Positions 1 to 7,301 of a stretch of 33,626 nt of DNA are shown piece by piece. Both the position numbers and the translations under genes were made by a program. The first letter of the stretch is position 1, and each line of letters opens with the position of its first letter. A model generated the notes under the pieces. The model was not told the origin of the DNA. It saw nothing but the letters and a program-made list of their open reading frames with translations, and ran no database searches. Origin of the DNA: Bacillota bacterium (GTDB lineage: Bacteria; Bacillota; Sulfobacillia; JAIMAT01); contig JAIMAT010000014.1 in the NCBI GenBank assembly GCA_023511835.1, positions 1 through 33,626 on the forward strand, given 5' to 3'.

Positions 1-221
1 AGCTCGCCCAGGTCGCCGCCGGGGAAGAAGGCCGGCTGGACGGTGAAGGAGTCGGTGGTGACGGCCAGCCGCCCGCGGGGCGCGGGGAGGACCGCGGCGT
101 CGGTCAGCTCGGCCAGCCCCGGATCGGGGAAGGCCTTCAGGAAGAGCTCCCGGATGAGGCGGTGCGTCAGCTGCCCGCCGTCCCCGTGCTGGAGGAGGAT
201 CCGCTCCTTCTCCCTGGGCAT
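1..221 (-). CDS. hypE: HypE, hydrogenase maturation carbamoyl dehydratase (N-terminal part)
   Basis: Only the first ~73 codons are in the window; the rest lies beyond position 1. The protein opens MPREKERILLQHGDGG, followed by a stretch containing AVLPAPRGRLAVTTDSF and FFPGGDLGE. These match the HypE N-terminus (HGxGG..., then TTDSFxVxPxFFPGGDIG). HypE dehydrates the carbamoyl group passed from HypF to its C-terminal cysteine, giving the thiocyanate that becomes the CN ligands of the NiFe site. That C-terminal PRxC tail cannot be seen here. The ATG lies 3 bp after the hypD stop on the same strand, so it is the last visible gene of the hydrogenase operon. Identity is secure; completeness of the gene is unknown. 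Confidence 0.93.
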   Translation of the reverse strand, partial: MPREKERILLQHGDGGQLTHRLIRELFLKAFPDPGLAELTDAAVLPAPRGRLAVTTDSFTVQPAFFPGGDLGE

Positions 222-224
222 CGC

Positions 225-1445
225 TCACGCCCCCTCCCCGGAGCCGCCCACCGGGGCGGCGGCACGGGCGCCGGTCGGCCGCGTCCCCGCACCGCCGGGC
301 CCCCTCCGGACGGCGGCCAGCGCCGCCTCCACGGCCTCGGGCTCGTACTGGTAGTAGGCCGCGCAGGCGCCCTCGCTGGAGACCATGCAGGGGCCGATGG
401 GCCGCTCCGGCCGGCAGGCGACGGCGAAGAGCCGGCAGCCGGTGGGCAGGATCTTCCCCTGCAGCACGTCGCCGCAGCGGCAGCCGGGCGGCACCCGCGA
501 CGGCGGCAGCTCCAGCTCCAGCCGCTTCCGCGCGTCGTAGGCGGCGAACGCCCCGGCGATGGCCATGCCGCTCTCCGGGATGGGGCCGAGCCCCCGCCAG
601 ACCGCCTCCGCCGGGCGGAAGACGCGCCGGATCAGCTCCTGCGCGTGCGGGTTTCCGTGCTCCTGCACCGTGCGCGGGTAGGCGTTCCGCACCTCGGCGC
701 GCCCCTCGGCCACCAGCGAGGCCAGCTCGCCCACGCCGGCGAGCAGGTCCAGCGGCTCGAAGCCGGTGACGACGCCGGGCAGCCCGAACTCGCGGGCGAG
801 GAAGCGCCAGCCGTCGGTCCCCGTCACCACGCTGACGTGGCCGGGCAGGACGAAGCCGTCCAGCTGCGCCCCGCCCGCGGCCAGGAGCGCCCGGACCGCC
901 GGCGGCGTGTACTTGTGCGCCGAGAGGACGGCGAAGTTGCGCAGCCGCCGCGCCTCGGCCTCCAGGAGGGCGTGGGCGACGGCCGGCGCCGTCGTCTCGA
1001 AGCCCACCCCCAGGAAGACCACCGTCGCCTCGGGCCGCTCCTCGGCCACCTTCAGCGCGTCCAGCGGCGAGTAGACCACGCGCACGTCGGCGCCGCGCGT
1101 CCGCTCCTGCTGGAGCGTCGTCCGGCTGCCGGGCACGCGCATCATGTCGCCGAAGGTGGTGACGATGACGCCCGGCAGCCGCGCCGTCTCGATCATGGCG
1201 TCGATGTCCGCCTGGTCGGTGACGCAGACCGGGCAGCCCGGCCCCGAGACCAGCTCCACCAGGTCGCCGAGCAGGCTGCGCACGCCGCTGCGCGAGAAGG
1301 AGACGGTGTGCGTGCCGCAGACCTCCATCAGCCGGAGCTTCCTCCCGAGGCGCCGGTCGACGCGCTCCAGCTCCTGGCGGACGCCGCGCACCACGGCGCG
1401 GGCGCGCTCCGGATCCCTAAAGCCCTTCAGCGTCGTCCAGTCCAT
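225..1445 (-). CDS. hypD: HypD, Fe(CN)2CO scaffold protein of [NiFe]-hydrogenase maturation
   Basis: 406 aa, a normal length for HypD. With HypC it forms the scaffold on which the Fe(CN)2CO unit is built, and it carries a [4Fe-4S] cluster and a redox disulfide. Visible HypD motifs: MEVCGTH with Cys43, GPGCPVC with Cys71 and Cys74, an FLGVGFETTAP segment, LPGHVSVVTG, and a C-terminal cysteine-rich part (GCRCGDVLQG, PTGCRLFAVACRP, IGPCMVSSEGAC). The start MDWTTLKGFRDP lies inside the end of hypC (29 bp overlap), which fits translational coupling. The open frame continues far upstream through hypF in another frame; that part is a high-GC artefact. The last residues (after VRRGPGG) are a low-complexity Ala/Gly/Pro tail not typical of the family. 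Confidence 0.95.
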   Translation of the reverse strand: MDWTTLKGFRDPERARAVVRGVRQELERVDRRLGRKLRLMEVCGTHTVSFSRSGVRSLLGDLVELVSGPGCPVCVTDQADIDAMIETARLPGVIVTTFGDMMRVPGSRTTLQQERTRGADVRVVYSPLDALKVAEERPEATVVFLGVGFETTAPAVAHALLEAEARRLRNFAVLSAHKYTPPAVRALLAAGGAQLDGFVLPGHVSVVTGTDGWRFLAREFGLPGVVTGFEPLDLLAGVGELASLVAEGRAEVRNAYPRTVQEHGNPHAQELIRRVFRPAEAVWRGLGPIPESGMAIAGAFAAYDARKRLELELPPSRVPPGCRCGDVLQGKILPTGCRLFAVACRPERPIGPCMVSSEGACAAYYQYEPEAVEAALAAVRRGPGGAGTRPTGARAAAPVGGSGEGA

Positions 1446-1656
1446 AGAGCTCCGTCCAGAGCGCCAGGCTCGCCTCCGCCTCGTCGGCGTCGACGATCTC
1501 GATGGCCTCGCCGGCGTGGACCATGACGAAGTCGCCCACCTGCACCTCGGGCACCAGCGCCACGCCCACCTCGCGCTCGTTGCCGAAGTACTCGACGGTC
1601 GCCATCTGCCGCTCGCGGTCGACGGCGACCACCCTACCGGGTGCCGCCAGGCACAT
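1417..1656 (-). CDS. hypC: HypC, hydrogenase assembly chaperone
   Basis: 79 aa, starting MCLAAPGRVV, the HypC/HybG signature in which Cys2 binds the Fe atom and docks with HypD and the large-subunit precursor. The central part (ATVEYFGNEREVGVALVPEVQVGDFVMVHAGEA as scattered blocks) is the usual small beta-barrel, and the protein ends in an acidic helix (DADEAEASLALWTEL). It overlaps the hypF 3' end by 23 bp and the hypD start by 29 bp, so the three are almost certainly translated from one message. Cytoplasmic chaperone; no odd features. Confidence 0.95.
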   Translation of the reverse strand: MCLAAPGRVVAVDRERQMATVEYFGNEREVGVALVPEVQVGDFVMVHAGEAIEIVDADEAEASLALWTELYGLDDAEGL

Positions 1657-4060
1657 CCTCGACCCACCTCCTGCGCGCGATCACCGCCTGGCCCAGCGCC
1701 AGCCCCCCGTCGTTGGGAGGAAGCAGGACCGGCGTCACCACCCCGATCCCCCGCTCGCGGAGCCTCCGCTCCGCCCGCTCCAGCAGGAGCGGGTTCTGCA
1801 TCGTGCCGCCGGTGAGGATCACGCGGTCGACGCCGCGCTCCTCCGCCAGCCGCCCGAGCGCCTCGGCCAGCGCCGCCGCCACGGTCTCGTGGAAGTCGGC
1901 GGCCAGCCGCTCCGCCGCCTCGCCCGCCAGGCGCCGCTCGGCCAGCTCGAGGAGCGCGGGCCGCAGGTCGAACTCGAGCGGGCCGTGCGGGGCATCCCGG
2001 GCGGAGGCCTCCGCCGAGCCCTCCGCGCCCGGGGCGGCGGGCGCGAGGCGGAAGGGGAGGGGGCGGGGCTGGTAGCCCTCGCGCACCGCCCGCCAGGCCC
2101 TCTCGCCCAGCTCGATGGCGGCCTGGCCCTCGTAGGTGTTGGCCCGCGCGACGCCGAGGAGCGCCGAGACGGCGTCGAAGAGGCGGCCGGCGCTGGAGGT
2201 GAGGGGGGCGTTCAGCCCGCTCCGCACCAGCGCCCGGAGCGCCGCCAGCTCCGCCTCCGGGAGAGCGAGGAGGAGGCGGGCGAGCTCGCTTCCTCGCGAG
2301 GCGCCGAAGGCGTCCCAGAGGTGGCTGACCGCCATCCGCCAGGGCTCGCGGACGGCCGCCTCGCCGCCGGGCATGGGCACGTAGCGCAGGTGCCCGAGCC
2401 GCACGAAGCCCGAGGCGTCGCCCCACAGCACCTCCCAGCCCCAGACGCGGCCGTCCGCGCCGTAGCCGGTGCCGTCCAGCACCGCGCCCAGCGCCGGCCC
2501 CTCCAGGCCCGCCTCGGCCAGCGCGGCGGCGAAGTGGGCGTGGTGGTGCTGGACCGGGACGACGGCGACGCCCCGCTCGCGGGCGAACTCCCGCGCCAGG
2601 CGGGAGACCCGGTAGCCGGGATGGGCGTCGACACCGATCACCTCGGGGCGCACGGCGAGGAGGCGCTCGAAGCGGTCGAGGGCGAGCCGCCAGGCTTCCT
2701 CCGCCTCCAGGCTCTCCATCTCGCCGACGTGCGGACCCGGGTAGGCCTCGGCGCCGCGCAGCAGGCAGAAGGCGTTCTTCATCTCCCCGCCGGCGCCCAG
2801 CGCGGCCGGCCCGTCGGCGAGGCGCCCGCGGAGCGGGACGGGACGGGGCACGTAGCCCCGCGAGCGCCGCTGGAGCTGCGTCCGGCCGGCGACCCGGCGG
2901 ACCACCGAGTCGTCGGCCCGGTTGACGATGGCGCGGTTGTGGAGCAGGAAGCGGTCCGCGATCCGCCCGAGCCGCTCCAGCGCCCCCTCGTTCTCGAACT
3001 CCAGCGGCAGGCCGGAGACGTTGCCGCTGGTCATCACCAGCGCGTCCGGCCCCCCGGCCAGGAGGAGCAGGTGGAGCGGCGTGTAGGGGAGCATGACGCC
3101 CAGCGTCTCCAGCCCCGGCGCCAGCGAGGGCGCCAGCTCCCGCCGGGCGGCGGGCGTCTTCCGCGCCAGCACGATGGGCGCCTCGGGGCTCGCGAGAAGC
3201 GCCTCCTCCTCGGCGTCCAGCTCCACGTAGCGGCGGGCCGTCTCCAGGTCGCGCACCATCACCGCGAAGGGCTTGGCCGGCCGGCGCTTCCTCAGGCGGA
3301 GGCGCGCCACCGCCTCCTCGTTCCGCGCGTCGCAGGCCAGGTGGAAGCCGCCCAGCCCCTTCAGCGCCACGATCTCGCCGCGGGCGATGGCCCGGCGGAA
3401 GCCCTCCAGCCAGTCCTCCTCCAGCCGCTCGCCCGCCGGCGTGGCCAGCCAGACCTCCGGCCCGCAGGCCGGGCAGGCGACCGGCTGGGCGTCGAAGCGC
3501 CGGTCGGCCGGGTCGTGGTACTCGCGGGCGCACGCCTCGCACATGGCGAACTCCGCCATGGCCGTCAGCGGCCGGTCGTAGGGGAGGTCGCGGACGATGG
3601 TGTAGCGCGGCCCGCAGTTGGTGCAGTTGGTGAACGGGTAGCGGTAGTGGCGGTCGCCGGGGTCGAAGATCTCCCGGCGGCAGTCGCCGCAGGTGGCCAG
3701 GTCGGGTGGCACGATCACCTGCCGGCCGGCCCCTCTCTGCGACTCGACGATGCGGAAGCCGGCCTCGCCCTCCACCGTCGCGACCCGCTCCCGCCGGAGC
3801 GAGCGGATCCGCGCCAGCGGGGGTGCTTCCTTCTGCAGGTTTGCCTCGAAGGCGGCCAGCGCCTCGACGCCGCCCTGCACCTCGATGATCACGCCGGCGT
3901 CGGCGTTCCAGACCCGCCCGCCCAGACCCAGCCGCGTGGCCAGCCGGTAGACGAAGGGCCGGAAGCCCACGCCTTGGACGGTCCCGGCGACGGTCAGGCG
4001 CCAGCGCTCTTGCTGAGCTCCAGCCGCTCCCGCGCGTTCCGCACGAGCCAGTCCAGCCAC
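1634..4060 (-). CDS. hypF: HypF, carbamoyltransferase of [NiFe]-hydrogenase maturation
   Basis: About 808 aa. HypF turns carbamoyl phosphate and ATP into carbamoyl-AMP and transfers the carbamoyl group to HypE, the source of the CN ligands. Domains in order: acylphosphatase (VQGVGFRPFVYRLA); two HypF zinc fingers (CGDC...NCTNCGP and CEAC...ACPACGP); a YrdC-like domain (LGGFHLACDARN, RRPAKPFAVMVRD, LVMTSGNVSGLP); and a Kae1-like domain (VVPVQHHHAHFAAALAE, DGTGYGADGRVWGWE, ILTGGTMQNPLLLERA). The open frame extends upstream past 4060, but a GTG at 4060 is preceded by GGGGAGGGGG at a good distance and gives the full acylphosphatase strand, so I use it; this overlaps hypB by about 67 bp. A CTG at 3997 would truncate the first strand. 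Family assignment is certain, the start is not. Confidence 0.93.
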   Translation of the reverse strand: MAGLARAERAGAAGAQQERWRLTVAGTVQGVGFRPFVYRLATRLGLGGRVWNADAGVIIEVQGGVEALAAFEANLQKEAPPLARIRSLRRERVATVEGEAGFRIVESQRGAGRQVIVPPDLATCGDCRREIFDPGDRHYRYPFTNCTNCGPRYTIVRDLPYDRPLTAMAEFAMCEACAREYHDPADRRFDAQPVACPACGPEVWLATPAGERLEEDWLEGFRRAIARGEIVALKGLGGFHLACDARNEEAVARLRLRKRRPAKPFAVMVRDLETARRYVELDAEEEALLASPEAPIVLARKTPAARRELAPSLAPGLETLGVMLPYTPLHLLLLAGGPDALVMTSGNVSGLPLEFENEGALERLGRIADRFLLHNRAIVNRADDSVVRRVAGRTQLQRRSRGYVPRPVPLRGRLADGPAALGAGGEMKNAFCLLRGAEAYPGPHVGEMESLEAEEAWRLALDRFERLLAVRPEVIGVDAHPGYRVSRLAREFARERGVAVVPVQHHHAHFAAALAEAGLEGPALGAVLDGTGYGADGRVWGWEVLWGDASGFVRLGHLRYVPMPGGEAAVREPWRMAVSHLWDAFGASRGSELARLLLALPEAELAALRALVRSGLNAPLTSSAGRLFDAVSALLGVARANTYEGQAAIELGERAWRAVREGYQPRPLPFRLAPAAPGAEGSAEASARDAPHGPLEFDLRPALLELAERRLAGEAAERLAADFHETVAAALAEALGRLAEERGVDRVILTGGTMQNPLLLERAERRLRERGIGVVTPVLLPPNDGGLALGQAVIARRRWVEDVPGGTR

Positions 4061-4683
4061 GGGTCCACCCCCTCCCCGGAGCGCGCCGAGAGGGGAAAGA
4101 CGGGTACCCCGGGGTGGACGGCCTGCAGGTCTTCTCGGACGCGTTCGAGGCGGAAGTCCAGGTGGGGAGCCAGGTCCATCTTGTTGAGCACCACCACGTC
4201 GGCGGTGCGGAAGACCTCGGGGTACTTGGCCACCTTGTCGTCGCCCTCGGGCGTGCTGAGGAGGACCACCCGCAGCTCCTCGCCCAGCAGGTACTCGGCG
4301 GGGCAGACCAGGTTGCCCACGTTCTCGATCAGGAGCAGTCCCCATCCCCGCTGGGGGCGCCCCAGATCGAGCTCGTCCAGCGCGCGCGAGACCATGCGCG
4401 CATCCAGGTGGCAGGCGCCGCGCGTCTCGATCTGGACCGCGCGACCGCCGGCGCCGGCCACGCGGTCGGCATCCCGCGCCGTCTCCACGTCGCCCTCCAC
4501 CACGGCCACGTCGCAGCGCGCGCGGAGACGGGGCAGGACCGCCTCGATCAGGCTGGTCTTGCCCGAACCCGGGGAGCTGAGCAGGTTGACCGCCACCCAG
4601 CCTGCCTCCAGGAGGCGCCGGCGGTTCAGATCGGCCTGGCGTTCGTTGGCGCCCAGCGCCTTGACGCCGATCTCCACCTTCAT
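3994..4683 (-). CDS. hypB: HypB, GTPase for nickel insertion
   Basis: 229 aa from ATG 4683, which has GAGGGTG just upstream; a GTG at 4701 would add six residues and overlap the hypA stop. HypB is a SIMIBI-class GTPase that works with HypA to load nickel into the large-subunit precursor. Seen: P-loop SSPGSGKTS (about residues 36-44), EGDVETARDADR switch region, GACHLDA with Cys91-His92 and GNLVCPAEY with Cys125 (G-domain metal-site ligands in characterised HypBs), and G4 motif NKMD (165-168). There is no N-terminal His-rich stretch and no CxxCGC motif, so it lacks the nickel-storage segment of some homologues. It lies between hypA (starting about 11 bp inside the end of the longer alternative frame) and hypF. 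Confidence 0.95.
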   Translation of the reverse strand: MKVEIGVKALGANERQADLNRRRLLEAGWVAVNLLSSPGSGKTSLIEAVLPRLRARCDVAVVEGDVETARDADRVAGAGGRAVQIETRGACHLDARMVSRALDELDLGRPQRGWGLLLIENVGNLVCPAEYLLGEELRVVLLSTPEGDDKVAKYPEVFRTADVVVLNKMDLAPHLDFRLERVREDLQAVHPGVPVFPLSARSGEGVDPWLDWLVRNARERLELSKSAGA

Positions 4684-4693
4684 CGGCTCACCC

Positions 4694-5041
4694 TCATTCA
4701 CCCTCGATCGAGGCCACCAGGAGCTCTTCGCCCGCGAGGAGCTCGCCGCCCAGCGCGCCGCACGCGGGGCAGACCAGGAGGAAGCCCTCCTCCGGGTGGT
4801 ACTCGCGCCCGCAGGCCGGGCAGCGCGCCCGCGCCTCGCGCCACTCCACCTCCAGCCGCGCGCCGGGCGCGAAGGGCTCGCCCACGCGCAGCGCCTCCCA
4901 GGCGAACTCCAGCGCGTCGGGCAGGACGGCGGTCCGCTCGCCCACCACCATCTCCACCCGCTCCACGCGGCGGAGGCCGGCCTTGGCCGCCTCCTGGCGG
5001 ACCACCTCCACGACGGATTCCATGATGCCGAACTCGTGCAT
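4694..5041 (-). CDS. hypA: HypA, nickel metallochaperone
   Basis: 115 aa, the usual HypA length. It starts MHEFGIMESVVEVV: the amine, the His2 side chain and nearby residues form the square-planar nickel site. The C-terminal half has a structural zinc site of two CxxC pairs (CPAC at 74-77 and CPAC at 91-94) set in CGREYHPEEGFLLVCPACG. It passes nickel to the hydrogenase large subunit together with HypB, encoded just downstream. The ATG is preceded by GGGAGG at seven bases. A 32-bp gap separates it from the unknown gene upstream; this is one of the few non-overlapping junctions in the operon. Confidence 0.95.
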   Translation of the reverse strand: MHEFGIMESVVEVVRQEAAKAGLRRVERVEMVVGERTAVLPDALEFAWEALRVGEPFAPGARLEVEWREARARCPACGREYHPEEGFLLVCPACGALGGELLAGEELLVASIEGE

Positions 5042-5073
5042 CCCGGGCCCTCCCGCCGAGCGAACCGGCGTCC

Positions 5074-5907
5074 CTAGCGCTCGATCCAGCGGAGGCCGTC
5101 CGCCAGGATCTCGCTGACCACATCCAGCCAGGACAGCTGCCTCAATATAGCGGGGTCGAGCTCGTCCGGCCAGGTACCCTGGGAGGTAGGATCGGTGACG
5201 AAGAGTTCCACCTCTGCCGCTGATGGCCGGTGCCAGGCCACCTGGAGCGCCCGCGTGGGGTCGAAGCCAGGATCCAGCTTCGCCAGGGCACTCAGGTCGC
5301 GCCGCGCCTCCACGTCGAAGAGCTCCAGTTCGAGTTCGGGGTCGGCGCCCTCCACCCGCCAGGGCAGGCGCCCGCGACGCCGGTTGCGGAGGCGGCAGCC
5401 GTTCTCCAGCGCCAGCCGCGAGAGCTGAAAGGCCACCTGCTCGTCGCTCGCCTCGCTCAGGAAGCGCCGGTGGCGCGGCCGCGGAGGTTCGCCCCGCCTC
5501 TGTCGCCACCAGCTCGAGAGGAGGCGTTCGGCCGCCTCGGCCGTCTCCTGCGCCGCCCCGGCCACCCGGGGTTCCGCCGCCTCTTCGGCTTCAGCCGCCT
5601 GGCTCTGCCAGAAGGCGGCCTCGAAACGGTCCAGCTCCTCACGGAAGCGCGCATAATCCCGGAGCGGGTCGATGCCTGCCGCCACCAGCTCCTCTTCCTT
5701 CCGCCGGAAGGGCAACTCGTAGCGGTAGAGGAAATCGAGCGCCTCTGCCACCTCCGGCTCGAACTCCTGGCGACGCCGCCAGAGCGCCTCCAGGCTCCGG
5801 CTCGTCCAGTCGAAGTCGGGCTCGCTCCACTGGAATCGCGCTCGAACCCGGGCGCGCGCCTCCGGCAGCCAGCCCTCCACCTGCTCGCGCAAGACCTCCG
5901 CCCTCAC
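5074..5907 (-). CDS. Unrecognised 277-aa protein encoded within the hydrogenase operon
   Basis: I do not recognise this protein. It is soluble-looking, without a signal peptide, membrane segment or cysteine cluster, and very charged. The N-terminal half is rich in Trp, Arg and Glu (DFDWTSRSLEALWRRRQEFEPEV near residue 33, then LPFRRKEEELVAAGIDPLRDYARFREELDRFEAAF) and probably helical. A low-complexity Ala/Glu linker follows (about 124-148), then an Arg-rich patch (RNRRRGRLPWRV) and a final alpha/beta-looking part (AEVELFVTDPTSQGTWPDELD, LSWLDVVSEILADGLRWIER). It does not show the HyaE, HyaF/HupH, HupK or rubredoxin motifs I know. GTG 5907 overlaps the protease stop by 4 bp (GTGA), so it is translationally coupled and plausibly a hydrogenase maturation or stability factor (inference from position only). 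Confidence 0.75.
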   Translation of the reverse strand: MRAEVLREQVEGWLPEARARVRARFQWSEPDFDWTSRSLEALWRRRQEFEPEVAEALDFLYRYELPFRRKEEELVAAGIDPLRDYARFREELDRFEAAFWQSQAAEAEEAAEPRVAGAAQETAEAAERLLSSWWRQRRGEPPRPRHRRFLSEASDEQVAFQLSRLALENGCRLRNRRRGRLPWRVEGADPELELELFDVEARRDLSALAKLDPGFDPTRALQVAWHRPSAAEVELFVTDPTSQGTWPDELDPAILRQLSWLDVVSEILADGLRWIER

Positions 5908-6479
5908 CGGCCGTCACCCCCCTGGCCAGCTGCGCCGCCCCCCAGGAGCCGGACGGGGTCGATCCGGAAGGGCGCCTCCCGCCGGGCCAGCGGCCGGATG
6001 CCGAGCTTCTCCAGCTCATCCAGCACAGCCTGCTCCATGGCCGGCAGGCGCGACTCCACGGCGGGGGAGAGCCCCAACTTCATCTCGCGGATCTCGCCCG
6101 GCTGCATGGCGACCACCACGGTCTCCGGGAGTTCGCCCAGCAGCACCAGCCCTGCCAGCACCTCGAGGATCTCCACGTCGTGGGCCGAACTGACGGCCCG
6201 GCGGGCCACCTGGTGGAGATCCTGGGGCGCGAAGCGGTAGAGGGTGCCAGGCTGGGCGTCGGCCTCGATCGCGTCGGCGATGACCACGGCCCGGTGGCGC
6301 GCCACCAGGTCGAGCAGGTCCCAGCCCAGCGTTCCCCCGTCGACCAGTCGGAGGCCTTCAGGGAAGTCGTAGGCCCGGCGCATGTGGTCCGCGAGATAGA
6401 CGCCCAACCCCTCGTCGCCCAGGAGCACGTTGCCGAGGCCGAGCACCAGGACCTCCCCCGGAGCCTCCGTCCCCATCAT
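5904..6479 (-). CDS. hyaD: Hydrogenase maturation endopeptidase (HyaD/HybD family)
   Basis: 191 aa. It removes the C-terminal peptide of the large subunit once nickel has been inserted, which closes the active site. The N-terminus EVLVLGLGNVLLGDEGLGVYLAD is the M52 peptidase signature, with Glu23 as the first nickel-sensing ligand; VVIADAIEAD supplies Asp69 and SSAHDVEILEVL supplies His100, the other two residues of the HybD Glu/Asp/His triad. A GDLPETVVV-like strand and ...PGEIREMKLGLSPAVESRLP follow, as in HybD. Its expected substrate is the product of the gene at 7298-8989. The ATG lies 3 bp after the cytochrome gene stop; its own stop overlaps the next GTG. Confidence 0.94.
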   Translation of the reverse strand: MMGTEAPGEVLVLGLGNVLLGDEGLGVYLADHMRRAYDFPEGLRLVDGGTLGWDLLDLVARHRAVVIADAIEADAQPGTLYRFAPQDLHQVARRAVSSAHDVEILEVLAGLVLLGELPETVVVAMQPGEIREMKLGLSPAVESRLPAMEQAVLDELEKLGIRPLARREAPFRIDPVRLLGGGAAGQGGDGR

Positions 6480-6482
6480 CCC

Positions 6483-7301
6483 TCACCGCGCCGGATGGAC
6501 CGGCTGGCCACCGGCCGGCGGCGTCACGGGCGGAGCGGGAGGCGCGCGCCGCTCGGACGGCCTGGGGGCGGCTGCCACCCCGGAGACCGGGGCCGGTGCC
6601 CTGCGGAATCCGACGATCATGTTCTCGATGGTTCCGTCGCGGTTCTGGACGGCATTCCAGACGGCCATGTAGACGTGGACGACCACGAAGAGGAGGATGG
6701 CCAGCGCCAGCCAGTGGTGCCAGGAGCGGAGTCCCGCCAGGCCGCCGAAGACCGGGTAGAGGAAGCCCAGCGTGTAGTAGGCGAAGCCGCCCAGGCCCGC
6801 ATGGTAGTTGGCGCCATAGAGCAGCCAGCCGGTCAGCGCGATCAGCACCAGGAGCACGTAAAAGATGGCGTAGGTGACGAACTGGAGGGGCCCGTATCGC
6901 CCCGCCACGTTCCGCTCCTTCCCCTGTAGAAGCAGGTAGTACTTCACCTGGGAGGCCCAGTGGCGCCCCGAGAGGCAGACCCGCCCGTCACGCCACTCCC
7001 GCGCCAGGATGGCGGTGTAGATGCGGACCAGCGTCACCGCGATGAGGGCGAAGCCCACCATCTCGTGCGTCCCGCGTACCAGCCCCACCAGGAAGTTGTC
7101 CCGCGTGGGGATCCCCAGGTTGGTCTGCAGAAACGGGTTGGCGATCTCGAACCCGGTCAGCAGCAGGTAGGTGATGAACAGCACCCGCAGCCAGTGCATC
7201 CAGCGCGTGGTCGGGGAGAACTCCTCCCAGGGCTGCTCCTGCGCGGAGGCCGAGGTGTTCGCCGGCGCCCGTTTCGCCGCTTGGGACTGCACGCCCCTCA
7301 C
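6483..7301 (-). CDS. hyaC: Ni/Fe-hydrogenase b-type cytochrome subunit
   Basis: 272 aa. This integral membrane diheme cytochrome b anchors the hydrogenase and passes its electrons to the quinone pool. Four hydrophobic helices are visible: WLRVLFITYLLLTGFEIA, VGFALIAVTLVRIYTAIL, FVTYAIFYVLLVLIALTGWLLYG and WLALAILLFVVVHVYMAVW. Candidate heme ligands are His in RWMHWLR, RGTHEMVG, SWHHW and VVVHVYMA. The middle loop with HWASQVKYYLLLQGKERNVAG matches HyaC/HupC. The C-terminal ~40 residues (FRRAPAPVSGVAAAP onward) are a Pro/Ala-rich tail not usual in the family. GTG start overlaps the large-subunit stop by 4 bp. Adjacent structural genes support a respiratory uptake role. Confidence 0.93.
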   Translation of the reverse strand: MRGVQSQAAKRAPANTSASAQEQPWEEFSPTTRWMHWLRVLFITYLLLTGFEIANPFLQTNLGIPTRDNFLVGLVRGTHEMVGFALIAVTLVRIYTAILAREWRDGRVCLSGRHWASQVKYYLLLQGKERNVAGRYGPLQFVTYAIFYVLLVLIALTGWLLYGANYHAGLGGFAYYTLGFLYPVFGGLAGLRSWHHWLALAILLFVVVHVYMAVWNAVQNRDGTIENMIVGFRRAPAPVSGVAAAPRPSERRAPPAPPVTPPAGGQPVHPAR

